Positions 42,944-52,836 of a stretch of DNA of 64,000 bases are shown here, piece after piece. The stretch lies in the NCBI RefSeq assembly GCF_003143975.1, contig NZ_QFVR01000010.1, forward strand, positions 1 through 64,000, given 5' to 3'. The position numbers and the translations under genes were made by a program. This stretch comes from Kurthia sibirica. Lineage in GTDB: Bacteria > Bacillota > Bacilli > Bacillales_A > Planococcaceae. The first letter of the stretch is position 1; every line of letters starts with the position of its first letter. The notes below the pieces were generated by a model, which was given only the letters and a program-made list of their open reading frames with translations, was not told the DNA's origin and searched no databases.

Positions 42944-43651
42944 ATGCAGACAGCCACTACTTATAAATATGTTTTTTTAACAGAAGATCAACATGAATTG
43001 ATAGCGGAGGCGGCCGCTTGTTTGGGCCACACATTCGTTGGTATTAAAGTAGGAGATAAATTCATTCAAGAACCGATGGTTGGTTACTTGCATTTAGAAT
43101 ACGAAGATTTTTATCAGTTTGCTAAAGAATATTTAATAGCAACCGTTAAACAAGGTTACAGTGCAGTCGCTTTAAATGATGATGATCATGTAGTAGGCGT
43201 TTTTTGTGGTGATACCAATAAGTTGGAAGTAATCGAAGGTGAATTATTCGAAGGTTCATTTAAAGATATGAACATTATTTCACAGGTATTAGAGGATGTT
43301 GATAAAAAATTTGTGATTGATTTTGAAAAAAAATACGCTAAAAAAATGAATGATGGAGAAATTTTACATTTATTTTTATTAGGCGTGATGGCTGAAGAGG
43401 GGCGTCATGAAATTGTTCAAGAATTAGGGGATATGCTTATTTCAAAAGCACGAGAAGCAGGTCTTAAACATATACTAGCAGAAGCAACAAATCCTAAATC
43501 AATGCGTTTATTGGAGAAATTTCATGGTTTGACAAAGTATAGAGATATGGAAGGTCAATATATTATGCATGCATATGCTGAAAATGCGTGTTTAAAAGCT
43601 ATACCGACAACAGTAGCAGATGGTACGTATATTATTCTAAAAGAACTATAA
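42944..43651 (+). CDS. GNAT-like acetyltransferase family protein
   Basis: A 235-residue cytoplasmic protein. The C-terminal part (EIVQELGDMLISKAREAG, then LAEATNPKSMRLLEKFHGL) has the helix and strand pattern of GNAT motif A/B, where a late N-x-x-S-x-x-L-x-x-x-x-G segment marks many N-acyltransferases. The classical acetyl-CoA loop Q/R-x-x-G-x-G/A is not clear, so activity is uncertain. AAAGGGAG upstream of the ATG. Middle gene of the three-gene cassette. Confidence 0.6.
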   Translation: MQTATTYKYVFLTEDQHELIAEAAACLGHTFVGIKVGDKFIQEPMVGYLHLEYEDFYQFAKEYLIATVKQGYSAVALNDDDHVVGVFCGDTNKLEVIEGELFEGSFKDMNIISQVLEDVDKKFVIDFEKKYAKKMNDGEILHLFLLGVMAEEGRHEIVQELGDMLISKAREAGLKHILAEATNPKSMRLLEKFHGLTKYRDMEGQYIMHAYAENACLKAIPTTVADGTYIILKEL

Positions 43652-43677
43652 AATGATAGGAAGAGAGGAATTTGTTA

Positions 43678-44808
43678 ATGATTAGCACTATGGTACTCAT
43701 AATTTTAATTTTATTGGGAACGACTATTTATTTTGGTTATCGTTATTTTTCAATAAAAAAATCTGATCATATAAATAAGACTGTTGTAGATGGTATGCAT
43801 GCCCTATCTGAAGGGACAGCCGTTACAGCCATTAAAGGTACTAGTAAAGATAAAGAAGTATTTAATAAACTAGCGACATTTTTCAAAACGATTCGTGATA
43901 AAATTCGTGTTTTTGCGCATAAAGTGAATGAAAAGGGTGAAAATTTACATATGCATGGAGAATATGCAGCTGAAAAAGCTGATATTGTACGTGCAGCTAT
44001 TGATGAAGTAGGTAAAGGTTTAAAAAAACAACTGATTGCAACAGAAGAGAGTACATTATCTATTGAAGATATAACGGAAGCAATTGAAGAATTATCCATT
44101 CGCTCGCATCAGATTTCAGAGCAGTCTAATACAACATTAGAATTAACGCTAGATGGTGACGAAAAAATTAAAGATTCAATGGGGAAAATGAAACAATTTA
44201 ATGATACGATTAATACAACCTTTGATGCTATTCATGTACTCGGGAAAAAATCCGATGAAATTGGTATGATCGTAAAAGTAATTACAGGAATTTCTGGACA
44301 AATAAATTTGTTAGCATTAAATGCTGCTATTGAAGCAGCACGCGCAGGCGAACATGGTAAAGGTTTTGCTGTAGTTGCTGATGAAGTACGTAAACTAGCG
44401 GAACAATCACGCCAGTCGGCTTCAGAAGTTTCAAGTATTGTCAAAAATATTCAAGAAGAAACAAGCCGTGTAATCGTATCTATGGAACAGGGGACCTCAG
44501 AATTTGCTCAAACAAATGCAACTATTTTAGAGGTTGGCCAAATGTTTGGTCAAATTTTAGAGACAACGCGTGTAATTGCAGAGAATAATTCTAACTCATC
44601 AGCTAGTACGGAGGAATTATCTTCAAGTGCTATTCAAATAATGGCTGCAATGAAAGATATTTCGTTTATCTCGCGTGAATCTGTCGAAATGTTTGAAGAA
44701 CTAGTTGAAATAAGTGATGAGGAATTACGGACAATGGATAGCTTAGTAGATGAAGCAAAACAATTAATGAGTTTAAAAAAAGATACACAAATATTTCTAG
44801 AAGTATAA
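43678..44808 (+). CDS. Methyl-accepting chemotaxis-like protein without sensor domain
   Basis: A 376-residue protein with one N-terminal transmembrane helix (about 3-22), a short linker with no HAMP or extracellular domain, and the coiled-coil MCP signalling domain. The kinase-contact tip [17 protein letters not shown] is intact, followed by [18 protein letters not shown]. With no ligand domain facing outside it must sense from the cytoplasm, perhaps through the two preceding proteins. GAGAGG nine bases before 43678 decides the start. A terminator follows. Confidence 0.82.
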   Translation: MISTMVLIILILLGTTIYFGYRYFSIKKSDHINKTVVDGMHALSEGTAVTAIKGTSKDKEVFNKLATFFKTIRDKIRVFAHKVNEKGENLHMHGEYAAEKADIVRAAIDEVGKGLKKQLIATEESTLSIEDITEAIEELSIRSHQISEQSNTTLELTLDGDEKIKDSMGKMKQFNDTINTTFDAIHVLGKKSDEIGMIVKVITGISGQINLLALNAAIEAARAGEHGKGFAVVADEVRKLAEQSRQSASEVSSIVKNIQEETSRVIVSMEQGTSEFAQTNATILEVGQMFGQILETTRVIAENNSNSSASTEELSSSAIQIMAAMKDISFISRESVEMFEELVEISDEELRTMDSLVDEAKQLMSLKKDTQIFLEV

Positions 44809-44809
44809 A

Positions 44810-44860
44810 AAATAGCTATGCTAGTCACAAGTGTGAATTGGCATAGCTATTTATTTATTT
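44810..44860 (+). terminator. Terminator of the MCP cassette
   Basis: AATAGCTATGC (about 44811-44821) pairs with GCATAGCTATT (about 44840-44850), followed by TATTTATTTT. Confidence 0.75.
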
Positions 44861-45051
44861 TAATGAAAAAATAATCATTTATTTGTTAATATAAGGTAAA
44901 AGTATCTATTATTTGGATGTAAATAGCTAAATTTTAATGTATTTTTTATTATATAGGTAATAAGTAACTTGTTCTTATTTTACATTATGATTAATGTGTT
45001 TAATAGAGCGGTTTACCGTTAAAAATAGTTCTATAGGAAGAGGTATGGTTT

Positions 45052-46737
45052 ATGGGGATAGGTAAAAAGTTGAATTTATCGTTTTTTGGAATAATTTTTC
45101 TGTTGTGTATTGTGGTTGCTACAACATTTATTAACCTTAAAAAAATTGAAACGAAAACAGATGAAGCACTAAATAATAGAGTGGAGCAAATAAGGATAAT
45201 TGATCAAATTCGCTTTGACGTTGGTATGCAGGGACTTTACTCGCGTGCTTTGATGTTGGAGGAGCAAGCATCCAACAAAGAAAATTTAGTGAAATATAGT
45301 TCAGATTTGGATCATCAAGTGGAGCTTTTAGCATCGCGATCAAGAAGTGATGAAATGAAAAAATTTGTGACTGATTTAGCAAAATTTAATGATGACTTTA
45401 ATGCAAGTACAAAAGAAATGTTAGCAGTATATGATGAAAAAGGAAAAAAAGCAGCTATTGCGATTGTGAACTCGACAATAAAAGCAGCTAATGCTGGTAT
45501 TTTAGATACGTCTACGAAGATTATTCACTATCAAGAAGAACAACTAAAATTGATAAATGAAGAAACGGCCGATACAATTAGTATTTCTAAAATTTCAGCT
45601 ATTATTATTTTAATAGTAAGTGTAGTAATTGTCGTATTAATTATTTTATATATTCGAAAAACGATTATAAAACCATTAAATCAAATAGTTAATGTGGCAG
45701 AAAATATTGCTAATGGAGATTTGACACAGGAAGATGTACTTGTTAAAACAAAGGATGAAATTGGAAAACTAGGAATAGTATTTAACACGATGAAAAACAA
45801 TTTAGCATCCTTAATACGTAATGTACAGTCAAATGTAGAACATCTAAGCGCATCAGCAGAAGAATTGTCAGCGAGTACAGAAGAAATTACTGCAACGACA
45901 CAAGAAATTGCTTCTAATGTAGAAGAAACAGCTCAAGTTGCTCAAAATTCAACAGATTCATCCGCAGAAAGCGCTTCTGCAATGGAAGAAACGGCTATTG
46001 GTGTGCAAAGAATTGCTGAATCAACACAAGTATTATTATCAAATGCTGTCGATGCCAGTGATTCTGCTAAACATGGCGATGAAATTATTGGACATGCTAA
46101 AACACAAATGAAAATAATTAATGATTCGACAATGACAGTTAATGAACTTGTAAAAAAATTAGCCCAACAAACAGATGAAATTGGCAATATTACGCAAGTA
46201 ATAACAGCTATAACAGATCAAACGAATCTACTAGCGTTAAATGCGGCAATAGAGGCGGCACGTGCAGGTGAACATGGCAAAGGTTTTGCCGTTGTCGCAG
46301 ATGAAGTACGCAAACTTGCAGAAGAGTCGAAGCGTTCAGCTAATTCAATTGTAAGTTTGACGCTGGAAATTCAAGCAGATACAGTCAATGTAGAGCGTGC
46401 AGTGACAGAATCACTGGCATCGGTAACAGATGGGGTACAGATTATTGGAGAAGCAGGTTCATCATTCTCCACAATTGCTTATGCAGTTAGTAAAATGACA
46501 ACACAAATTGAAGAGATTTCTGCCACTTCTGAAGAATTATCAGCAAGTGCAGAAGAAGTAACTGCCTCAGTTAGTGAAATTGCTAGTGGAGCTGCCAATG
46601 CTGCTACCAATTTGAAAATGATTGCCTCTTCAATGGATGAACAAACTACAACCATGGAACAAGTAAGTGATGTTGCTGTGAGTTTAAGCGATAATGCACA
46701 AGAATTACAAGATGAAATACGTAAATTCCGCGTATAA
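45052..46737 (+). CDS. Methyl-accepting chemotaxis protein, first of tandem pair
   Basis: Transmembrane chemoreceptor that sets CheA activity. The 561 residues have TM1 (about 9-28), an extracellular four-helix-bundle sensor (about 35-178) containing [16 protein letters not shown]2 (about 181-201), HAMP ([18 protein letters not shown]), and the MCP coiled coil with tip [17 protein letters not shown]. The C-terminus ends QDEIRKFRV with no visible CheR pentapeptide. Its neighbour at 47035 is the same length and closely similar. Ligand unknown. Confidence 0.9.
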   Translation: MGIGKKLNLSFFGIIFLLCIVVATTFINLKKIETKTDEALNNRVEQIRIIDQIRFDVGMQGLYSRALMLEEQASNKENLVKYSSDLDHQVELLASRSRSDEMKKFVTDLAKFNDDFNASTKEMLAVYDEKGKKAAIAIVNSTIKAANAGILDTSTKIIHYQEEQLKLINEETADTISISKISAIIILIVSVVIVVLIILYIRKTIIKPLNQIVNVAENIANGDLTQEDVLVKTKDEIGKLGIVFNTMKNNLASLIRNVQSNVEHLSASAEELSASTEEITATTQEIASNVEETAQVAQNSTDSSAESASAMEETAIGVQRIAESTQVLLSNAVDASDSAKHGDEIIGHAKTQMKIINDSTMTVNELVKKLAQQTDEIGNITQVITAITDQTNLLALNAAIEAARAGEHGKGFAVVADEVRKLAEESKRSANSIVSLTLEIQADTVNVERAVTESLASVTDGVQIIGEAGSSFSTIAYAVSKMTTQIEEISATSEELSASAEEVTASVSEIASGAANAATNLKMIASSMDEQTTTMEQVSDVAVSLSDNAQELQDEIRKFRV

Positions 46738-46782
46738 TTTTATTGTAATCATACAAATGTGAATACAAAAAAGCGTATAATT

Positions 46783-46838
46783 TGAACTGCACCCCAGTGG
46801 TTAGACATAATCTAACAAATGGAGGTGCAGTTTTTTAG
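46783..46838 (+). terminator. Terminator between the tandem chemoreceptors
   Basis: AACTGCACC and GGTGCAGTT form the outer stem, GGTTAG and TCTAAC an inner one, followed by a T-run. Confidence 0.82.
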
Positions 46839-47034
46839 TTTATATTAATTAGGAAAGCTAAAAATATATATTTTTAAAGAAAATAGCTAGTGTACGATAC
46901 ATAATAAGTATATAGTATGATTTTTTCTATATTAATAGGTATTTTATCCCTTGTTTTATATGTATTTTATGTCTAATGTAATACATATTAAAAATATTTA
47001 ATGAGAAAAGTAGTTCATTAGAAAGAGGTATATC

Positions 47035-48720
47035 ATGAGTATAGGAAGAAAATTAACTTTGGGTTTTATGGCTATGGGGTTACTACTATGTGTGATCGTA
47101 GGCGTAACATTTTTAAATCTGAATAGTATAGAAAAGAAAACAGATGAAGCATTAGATAATAGAGTGAAACAAATTGGTGTCGTAGATACCATTCGCTTTG
47201 ATGTCGGGATGCAAGGATTATATGCACGCGCAATTATGATTGATGAAACGAATTATAATAAAGAAAAGCTTGCATTTTATCAAAAAGATTTACATGATCA
47301 AATTACATATTTAGGCACTTTAGTACGTAGCGATACGATGAAAAAACATATGTTAGAGCTAGAAAAGTATAAGACAAACTTTAATAGTGCAGTGGACCAA
47401 GTATTGGAAAGTGTAGAAGCAGATAAGAAAAAAGAAGCTATTCACATTGTTAATACCGCTATAAAAGATGCAAATGTAGGTATTTTAGATACGACAACAA
47501 GTATTGACCAATATCAACAGGCACAACTGAAAATAATTAGTAAAGATACAAAATCAAAAATAAAATCTTCAAAAACAATCGCTATTATTATACTCGTAAT
47601 CAGCATAGTCGAAGTGCTTTGGTTGAGTATGTATCTGAGAAGAACGTTAACGGCGCCGATTAAAAAATTAGTGTTAGAAGCCGGAGTTATTGCAAATGGT
47701 GATTTATCACAAGCAGACCTTCTTGTGAAAACAAATGATGAAATTGGTCAGTTAAGCAAAGAATTTAATACGATGAAAAATAATTTAGCATTCCTCATCC
47801 GAAATATTCAAAGTAATGTAGAGCAGCTAAGTGCATCGGCTGAGGAATTATCTGCAAGTACAGAGGAAGTGACAGCCACTTCAACAGATATTTCGATGCG
47901 CGTAAATCAAACATCAACGGCAGCGACGAATTCAGGTGTAGCAGCGAACGAAAGTGTTCATGCGATGGAAGAAACGGCTGTTGGTGTACAACGTATAGCA
48001 GAATCTACTCAAGATCTGTTGTCGAAAGCAGTCGATGCAAATCATTCTGCGATGTCTGGCGGTCAAATAATTGATGAGGCAAAAACGCAAATGCAGGATA
48101 TCAATACTTCGACGAATAGCGTCAATACACTTGTGCAAAAACTTGCACAGCAAACTGAGGAAATTAGTCATATTACACAAGTAATTACAGCTATTTCGGA
48201 TCAAACGAATCTATTGGCATTAAATGCCGCAATTGAAGCAGCACGTGCTGGTGAGAATGGTAAAGGTTTTGCTGTTGTCGCGGATGAAGTGCGTAAACTT
48301 GCAGAAGAATCGAAGAAATCAGCGAACTCAATTGTCCAGCTAACAAATGATATAAAGGCAGATACAGTTAACGTAGAAAAAGCGGTTACCATGTCTATGC
48401 AATCTGTAATAGATGGAGTCAAAATTATTGGTGATGCAGGTGAATCATTTGCGGGGATTTCCAAATCAGTTAACTATATTACAAGGCAGATTGAAGAAGT
48501 ATCAGCTACATCACAAGAAATATCAGCTAGTGCTGAAGAAGTGACAGCTTCTGTGACCGAAATAGCACACGGGGCGAACGATTCGGGTGAACATTTACGA
48601 TTGATTGCAGAATCTATTGTAGAGCAATCATCTACCATGGAACAAGTAAGTGATGTCGCTGTATCATTAAGCGAAAATGCACAACAATTACAAGATGAAA
48701 TACGTAAATTTAAAGTATAA
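47035..48720 (+). CDS. Methyl-accepting chemotaxis protein, second of tandem pair
   Basis: Paralogue of the preceding receptor with identical length (561 residues) and architecture: TM1, four-helix-bundle sensor with [18 protein letters not shown]2, HAMP ([15 protein letters not shown]) and signalling domain with tip [17 protein letters not shown]. The sensor halves differ more than the signalling halves, as expected for receptors that share CheA but bind different ligands. It has its own upstream region after a terminator. C-terminus QDEIRKFKV. Confidence 0.9.
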   Translation: MSIGRKLTLGFMAMGLLLCVIVGVTFLNLNSIEKKTDEALDNRVKQIGVVDTIRFDVGMQGLYARAIMIDETNYNKEKLAFYQKDLHDQITYLGTLVRSDTMKKHMLELEKYKTNFNSAVDQVLESVEADKKKEAIHIVNTAIKDANVGILDTTTSIDQYQQAQLKIISKDTKSKIKSSKTIAIIILVISIVEVLWLSMYLRRTLTAPIKKLVLEAGVIANGDLSQADLLVKTNDEIGQLSKEFNTMKNNLAFLIRNIQSNVEQLSASAEELSASTEEVTATSTDISMRVNQTSTAATNSGVAANESVHAMEETAVGVQRIAESTQDLLSKAVDANHSAMSGGQIIDEAKTQMQDINTSTNSVNTLVQKLAQQTEEISHITQVITAISDQTNLLALNAAIEAARAGENGKGFAVVADEVRKLAEESKKSANSIVQLTNDIKADTVNVEKAVTMSMQSVIDGVKIIGDAGESFAGISKSVNYITRQIEEVSATSQEISASAEEVTASVTEIAHGANDSGEHLRLIAESIVEQSSTMEQVSDVAVSLSENAQQLQDEIRKFKV

Positions 48721-48754
48721 ATACAGCTTATTTTTAAATTCAACTTTTGTATTA

Positions 48755-48928
48755 ATGTCGGGTGTGATGTATGCTTTAGAAGGCATGGGAGGCAATTATT
48801 TTGCAAGCAGTGGTTTCAACAGGCAAGAACCCTACCAATTCAGAAATAGTGTTATTGTTTTCGTATCTATTTACGCCACTATTTTAGTCATGAGCATATT
48901 AACTTTTGTAAAAAGAGCAAGATCATAA
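48755..48928 (+). CDS. Small membrane protein, uncertain start
   Basis: The frame continues upstream into the end of the receptor gene. From ATG 48755 it would encode 57 residues: a short hydrophobic start, GGNYFASSGFNRQEPY, and one clear helix (NSVIVFVSIYATILVMSIL), then KRARS. No good ribosome site precedes it, so it may be the surviving tail of a larger gene. Not recognised. Confidence 0.3.
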   Translation: MSGVMYALEGMGGNYFASSGFNRQEPYQFRNSVIVFVSIYATILVMSILTFVKRARS

Positions 48929-48944
48929 ATAGGAGGTTTTCAAC

Positions 48945-49163
48945 TTGAATGAACAAGATTTAAATAAGTTATTCCCAATCGCGGATGACGTTATGCAAAG
49001 TATTTTCCCTACGTTAGAAAAAGAGCAACCGGACTATTATGAGGGCATTATTGCTATACTCGTAAAAGATCTTCTCACTGCTGATTTGGCGGCTATGACA
49101 GATGCTGAAATTAAAGCACAAATGGCAGCAAATCTAGATACATTCCGAAAAATTTTAGCTTAA
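48945..49163 (+). CDS. Small acidic protein of unknown function
   Basis: A 72-residue, mostly helical, acidic soluble protein starting MNEQDLNKLFPIADDV. AGGAGG lies seven bases before a TTG at 48945; no in-frame ATG fits. A strong terminator follows three bases after the stop. No family recognised. Confidence 0.55.
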   Translation: MNEQDLNKLFPIADDVMQSIFPTLEKEQPDYYEGIIAILVKDLLTADLAAMTDAEIKAQMAANLDTFRKILA

Positions 49164-49165
49164 TA

Positions 49166-49212
49166 AAAAACGTCTAGTACACAGAGTGAATCGGTGCACT
49201 AGACGTTTTTAT
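49166..49212. terminator. Bidirectional terminator between convergent small genes
   Basis: AAAAACGTCTAGT and ACTAGACGTTTTT pair, extended by CAC/GTG. It overlaps the stop codon of the minus-strand gene and serves both. Confidence 0.9.
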
Positions 49213-49385
49213 TTGGAGTCAGCTTCGTTTACATTATGATAAATGAAGTAAGCTGTAAAGAGGATCAGTAACAAAGTGATGGTAATTTTGATGTAGGTAT
49301 ACGTATTGAAAAAAGTGGAGAAGGTACTCAAAATAATCATGGAGGCAAGGATAATCAGTAATAGCCCTAACATTTTTTTATTCAT
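49209..49385 (-). CDS. Small two-helix membrane protein
   Basis: A 58-residue protein on the minus strand: MNKK, helix one (MLGLLLIILASMIILSTF), a short turn with NTYTY, helix two (IKITITLLLILFTAYFIYH) and a polar end NEADSK. GAGGGAGATC is a good ribosome site before ATG. Not recognised; a generic small membrane protein. Confidence 0.65.
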   Translation of the reverse strand: MNKKMLGLLLIILASMIILSTFSTFFNTYTYIKITITLLLILFTAYFIYHNVNEADSK

Positions 49386-49491
49386 GATCTCCCTCTTTTC
49401 TAATAATTCTAAATATTTAATTACATCATACCATATAAAAGGAACTTACGAAAAGTGACATCCCTCTCTTTAGTAGAGAGCGGTAGTTAGA

Positions 49492-49545
49492 CCAGGCTCT
49501 TCCTTTATGAAAAAGAATATTGTTTTTTATGGAATAAGAGCCTGG
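49492..49545. repeat. Short inverted-repeat element with GAGCCTGG ends
   Basis: CCAGGCTCTT (49492-49501) is a perfect inverted repeat of AAGAGCCTGG (49536-49545), with 34 AT-rich bases between. The same AGAGCCTGG end recurs at 50455. A smaller dyad, CTCTC/GAGAG, lies just before (49464-49480). The interval 49386-49732 contains no gene. Confidence 0.6.
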
Positions 49546-49732
49546 GAAGATACGTTAACAGAATATAGTAGCATTCTATAGATTACTGGCTGTCTGCTAC
49601 TTGTCCTTGACTAAATTGCCAATTTGTAAACAACTCAACATCATCGTGATAATATGTTAAAATGAACTATATAGTTTCGTGATTTCGATCAATTAAGCGC
49701 TATAAAATAGACATCAACTATAGGAGGATACG

Positions 49733-50242
49733 ATGACAAATAACGATATGATTCTTCGTTTGCGCTACGCACTCGATATTAAAAATATGGACGTTGTAGA
49801 AATGTTCAAACTTGGTGGTATGAAGTACACAAAAGAAGATGTACTCAATATGTTGATAAAAGTAGCTGAAGATGAAACACCTCCAGCAGGATATATTGAA
49901 GTAACAAATGACATGTTTGAAGCATTTTTAAATGGTCTCATTACCTTCAAACGTGGGCCACAAAAACCACGTCCAGGGCAAGAAGCAGCACCTGTACAAA
50001 CAGAAAAAGACCACCCGAATAATATGTTGCTGAAAAAAGTGAAAATTGCTTTATCCATGACGAGCGATGATGTACTCGCAACATTATTTGATGGTGGCGT
50101 AAAAGTATCAAAAGCAGAGTTAGGTGCGATTTTCCGTAATCCATCACATCGTAATTATATGGCATGTGGCGATCGCTTTGCGCGCAACTTTATCCGTGGA
50201 TTAACGGAGCAATATAGAAAACCGCAGAAAAAAGAAGATTAA
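49733..50242 (+). CDS. DUF1456 protein, YehS family
   Basis: A 169-residue protein made of two tandem copies of the same helical domain. The first begins NDMILRLRYALDIKNMDVVEMF and the second NNMLLKKVKIALSMTSDD. Each has a mid-segment of the MFKLGGMKYTK / LFDGGVKVSK type. This is the YehS/DUF1456 layout; function unknown. AGGAGGATACG precedes the ATG. Single-gene unit. Confidence 0.85.
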   Translation: MTNNDMILRLRYALDIKNMDVVEMFKLGGMKYTKEDVLNMLIKVAEDETPPAGYIEVTNDMFEAFLNGLITFKRGPQKPRPGQEAAPVQTEKDHPNNMLLKKVKIALSMTSDDVLATLFDGGVKVSKAELGAIFRNPSHRNYMACGDRFARNFIRGLTEQYRKPQKKED

Positions 50243-50454
50243 TGGTTCGTTATTAATACCAGTAATCTACTTTTAGATGTGTTGAAGAGAAATTCTGATA
50301 GATAGAATGCCTTAGTGGCATATTTTACCATTCCTATAGCGTAGCTGACCTTTAGACTGACTACTTTGTATTTTAAGTACAGTTGATTAGGTGAAGTTAT
50401 GCTTTTTTGTCTTTAGTACTAGTTCATTACTAAACGACTAGAATTAAAATAAAA

Positions 50455-50672
50455 AAGAGCCTGGACAGAACAAAATAGTATGTCTCCCATACAAATAATC
50501 AAATCAATTGAACGCGCAGAAAACCCCACAGGAAGGCGGTGACGAAGCGTTTGAAGCCCTGTCCGAGGAAAGTGTTTTTCGAAGCGGAAATTGATTGAAA
50601 TGAAAAATCCCGTATGATTTTGAAAAATCATACGGGATGTTCTCTGTTGAAAATATGTTTGTCTCAGGCTCA
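50455..50672. repeat. MITE-like interspersed element, ~217 bp
   Basis: The left end GAGCCTGGACAGAAC (50457-50471) and right end GTTTGTCTCAGGCTC (50657-50671) are imperfect terminal inverted repeats. Inside, ATCCCGTATGATTT (50607-50620) pairs perfectly with AAATCATACGGGAT (50625-50638). No transposase. A minus-strand open frame across it (NFRFEKHFPRTGLQ...) looks like a spurious product of the repeat. The remainder of 50243-50697 shows nothing else. Confidence 0.65.
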
Positions 50673-50697
50673 TAGGGTAAACATTTTTAGAGAAGTC

Positions 50698-51666
50698 CTA
50701 TTTAGATAATGACTTCAAAATAGCATCAATCATTTGTGTATTTGCAATTGTACCTGTGTATAACCAACTTGTTTCTGGACCGTAGTTATGAACATTACCA
50801 GCTTTTACAGCAGGAATCGTTTTCCAAATTTTACTTGATGTCACCTTATCATTTTTACCATCGCTATTAATAACGTAAAGTTGATCTGCATCAAGAGCAG
50901 CAAGTTTTTCTAAAGAAATTTCACTCCAGTTACCTGTTGCTTTAGCAGAAACTTCTTTTACTAGAGCAGGAACTTTCATACCTAGATCGCCATACATGAC
51001 AGCACCGGCCGAAAGATTATCGCCTACAATAAATGCTTTACCGCCAACAATCCAAATCGCTGCTGCTGAAGGATCATTATATTTAGTCGCTATTTCTTCT
51101 TTAGCAGCTTTTGCTTTTGCATCATATGCGTCTAATTTTTCTTGAGCCACAGCTTTTTTATCGAACACTTCACCAACGCGTAGTAATTCATCACGCCAGT
51201 CATTATTCACTTCTTTACCAATGACATAAGTCGGTGCAATTTTTTTGTATTGATTATATTTATCACCCTCGACCATGGTTGCTGAGTCCATGATGATCAA
51301 GTCTGGTTTTAGTTTTTGTACGGCTTCAAGAGGAAGGTCATAGTTAATAGTTTCAACGCCTTCAAGTGAACCTTGTAGATAGTCTTGGATGCTAGCCCCA
51401 TCATTGACACTCCATTGTGCAATTGGTTTAACATCAAGCGCTACTAAATTATCTTCTAAATAAGAAGCGAGTACACGTTTAGGGTTTACTGGTACTTCAA
51501 CTTTGTTACCCATCGCATCTGTAACTGTACGTGTGTCTTTAGTTGCTTGCTCAGCTTTATTCGTGTCTTTAGTTGAGTCATTATTTCCACATGCAGCTAA
51601 CGATAGAGCTAAAAAACTAGCCCCAGCAATTTTTAAAAAAGATGAAGCGTATTTCGATTTAGACAT
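50698..51666 (-). CDS. Iron-siderophore ABC transporter substrate-binding lipoprotein
   Basis: Class III solute-binding protein. The 322 residues begin with a lipoprotein signal peptide and lipobox LAAC (Cys26), then a polar linker and the two-lobe fold with TVTDAMGNKVEVPVNPKRV, LKPDLIIMDS and IPAVKAGNVH. These are typical of Fe3+-siderophore receptors (FeuA/YfmC/FhuD group). The exact ligand is not predictable. AGGAGGATC precedes the ATG. Transcribed divergently from two permease genes under a shared Fur box. Confidence 0.9.
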   Translation of the reverse strand: MSKSKYASSFLKIAGASFLALSLAACGNNDSTKDTNKAEQATKDTRTVTDAMGNKVEVPVNPKRVLASYLEDNLVALDVKPIAQWSVNDGASIQDYLQGSLEGVETINYDLPLEAVQKLKPDLIIMDSATMVEGDKYNQYKKIAPTYVIGKEVNNDWRDELLRVGEVFDKKAVAQEKLDAYDAKAKAAKEEIATKYNDPSAAAIWIVGGKAFIVGDNLSAGAVMYGDLGMKVPALVKEVSAKATGNWSEISLEKLAALDADQLYVINSDGKNDKVTSSKIWKTIPAVKAGNVHNYGPETSWLYTGTIANTQMIDAILKSLSK

Positions 51667-51686
51667 GTTGATCCTCCTGAAATTGT

Positions 51687-51715
51687 GATATATTGTTAAT
51701 GATTATCATTCTCAA
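51687..51715 (-). promoter_or_regulatory. Promoter of the substrate-binding protein gene
   Basis: On the minus strand, TTGAGA (51715-51710), a 17-base spacer and TATATC (51692-51687). The Fur box fills the spacer, so repression by steric block is expected. Confidence 0.75.
51695..51713. promoter_or_regulatory. fur box: Fur box
   Basis: GTTAATGATTATCATTCTC matches the 19-bp consensus GATAATGATAATCATTATC at 16 positions. It lies between the divergent uptake genes and overlaps the minus-strand promoter, so iron-replete repression is expected. Confidence 0.85.
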
Positions 51716-51804
51716 TACAATTTACTCTTTTATGAGCAATTTGTCAACAGTACTTAAAATTTCAGAGTATACTAAATACAACTCATAAAAAAGGAGCACG
51801 TGTT

Positions 51805-52836
51805 GTGGCAAAGAAAAAATTATCCAACTATATAGAAAAAAAGAATAGTAACATACCTACATTGATGCTTGTAATTGGATCAATCGTCCTCGTATTGCTT
51901 TTATTTGCATCGATTCGATTAGGGGCAACTAATTTAAATTTCAAATTAATAGGGGAAGCCATTATTCATACTGATGATGAAAATCCAGAACATATTATCA
52001 TTATGAGTTTACGCTTTCCAAGAGCATTTGCAGCGATGTTAATCGGTGCGGCACTAGCCGTATCTGGTGCCATTATGCAGGGGATGACTAGAAATCCATT
52101 AGGAGAACCTTCTATATTAGGGGTAACAGCAGGCGCAGCCTTTTTCGTCGTCCTGTCATTAGCCTTTATTCCAGATGGTTCGATGTGGGTAACGATGATT
52201 GCCTCATTTATCGGTGCGGGTCTAGGTGTCGCGTTAGTGTTTACCTTAACGACGATTTCTAAAGGTGGTATGACACCAGTAAAACTAGCGTTGGCAGGTT
52301 CAGCAATTACGGCCTTTTTAACAGCACTTACGACAGGTGTTGGTATGAAGTTTGATGTGTCAAGAAGCTTAAGTTTTTGGTATGCAGGTGGATTATCTAC
52401 CATGCAGGATGAGCAATTAAAATATATTGTTCCTGTTATTTTAGTTGGTTTAGTCATTGCAATTTTACTAAGCCGTTCGATTTCTGTCATGAGTTTAGGG
52501 CAGGATGTTGCAAAGGGACTCGGGCAAAATACGTTGACCATCCAAATTATAGGAACGATTGCAGTATTGCTATTAACGGGAGCTGCAGTATCCGTAGCGG
52601 GTACAATTGGTTTCGTAGGTTTAGTCATCCCACATATTGTCCGCTTGATTGTGGGTGTTGACTATCGTTGGATTATTCCTGTATCAGCTGTCTTTGGTGG
52701 CATACTACTACTCTTAGCTGATATTGTAGCTCGGACGATTAATTCACCATTTGAAACGCCAGTTGGTGCGATTACTGCGCTTGTTGGCGTACCATTCTTC
52801 CTCTATTTAGCACGTAAAGAAGGGAGGGGGTTTTGA
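51805..52836 (+). CDS. FecCD-family siderophore permease 1
   Basis: Integral membrane permease of about nine to ten helices, 343 residues. Family signatures are RFPRAFAAMLIGAALAVSGAIMQG (cited in part: LAVSGAIMQG), TRNPLGEPSILGVTAGA and GTIGFVGLVIPHIVR, the ATPase-contact region. The GTG at 51805 lies eight bases after AAGGAG. It pairs with the next permease, and no ATPase gene follows. Confidence 0.92.
   Translation: MAKKKLSNYIEKKNSNIPTLMLVIGSIVLVLLLFASIRLGATNLNFKLIGEAIIHTDDENPEHIIIMSLRFPRAFAAMLIGAALAVSGAIMQGMTRNPLGEPSILGVTAGAAFFVVLSLAFIPDGSMWVTMIASFIGAGLGVALVFTLTTISKGGMTPVKLALAGSAITAFLTALTTGVGMKFDVSRSLSFWYAGGLSTMQDEQLKYIVPVILVGLVIAILLSRSISVMSLGQDVAKGLGQNTLTIQIIGTIAVLLLTGAAVSVAGTIGFVGLVIPHIVRLIVGVDYRWIIPVSAVFGGILLLLADIVARTINSPFETPVGAITALVGVPFFLYLARKEGRGF

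Noticed and set aside
50419-50673. Minus-strand 84-codon frame across the GAGCCTG repeat
   Set aside because: Lies almost wholly inside the repeat; better explained as a chance frame of the repeat sequence.
51966-52628. 220-codon minus-strand frame opposite permease 1
   Set aside because: Mirror frame of a hydrophobic permease (proline/threonine-rich), with no start signals of its own.
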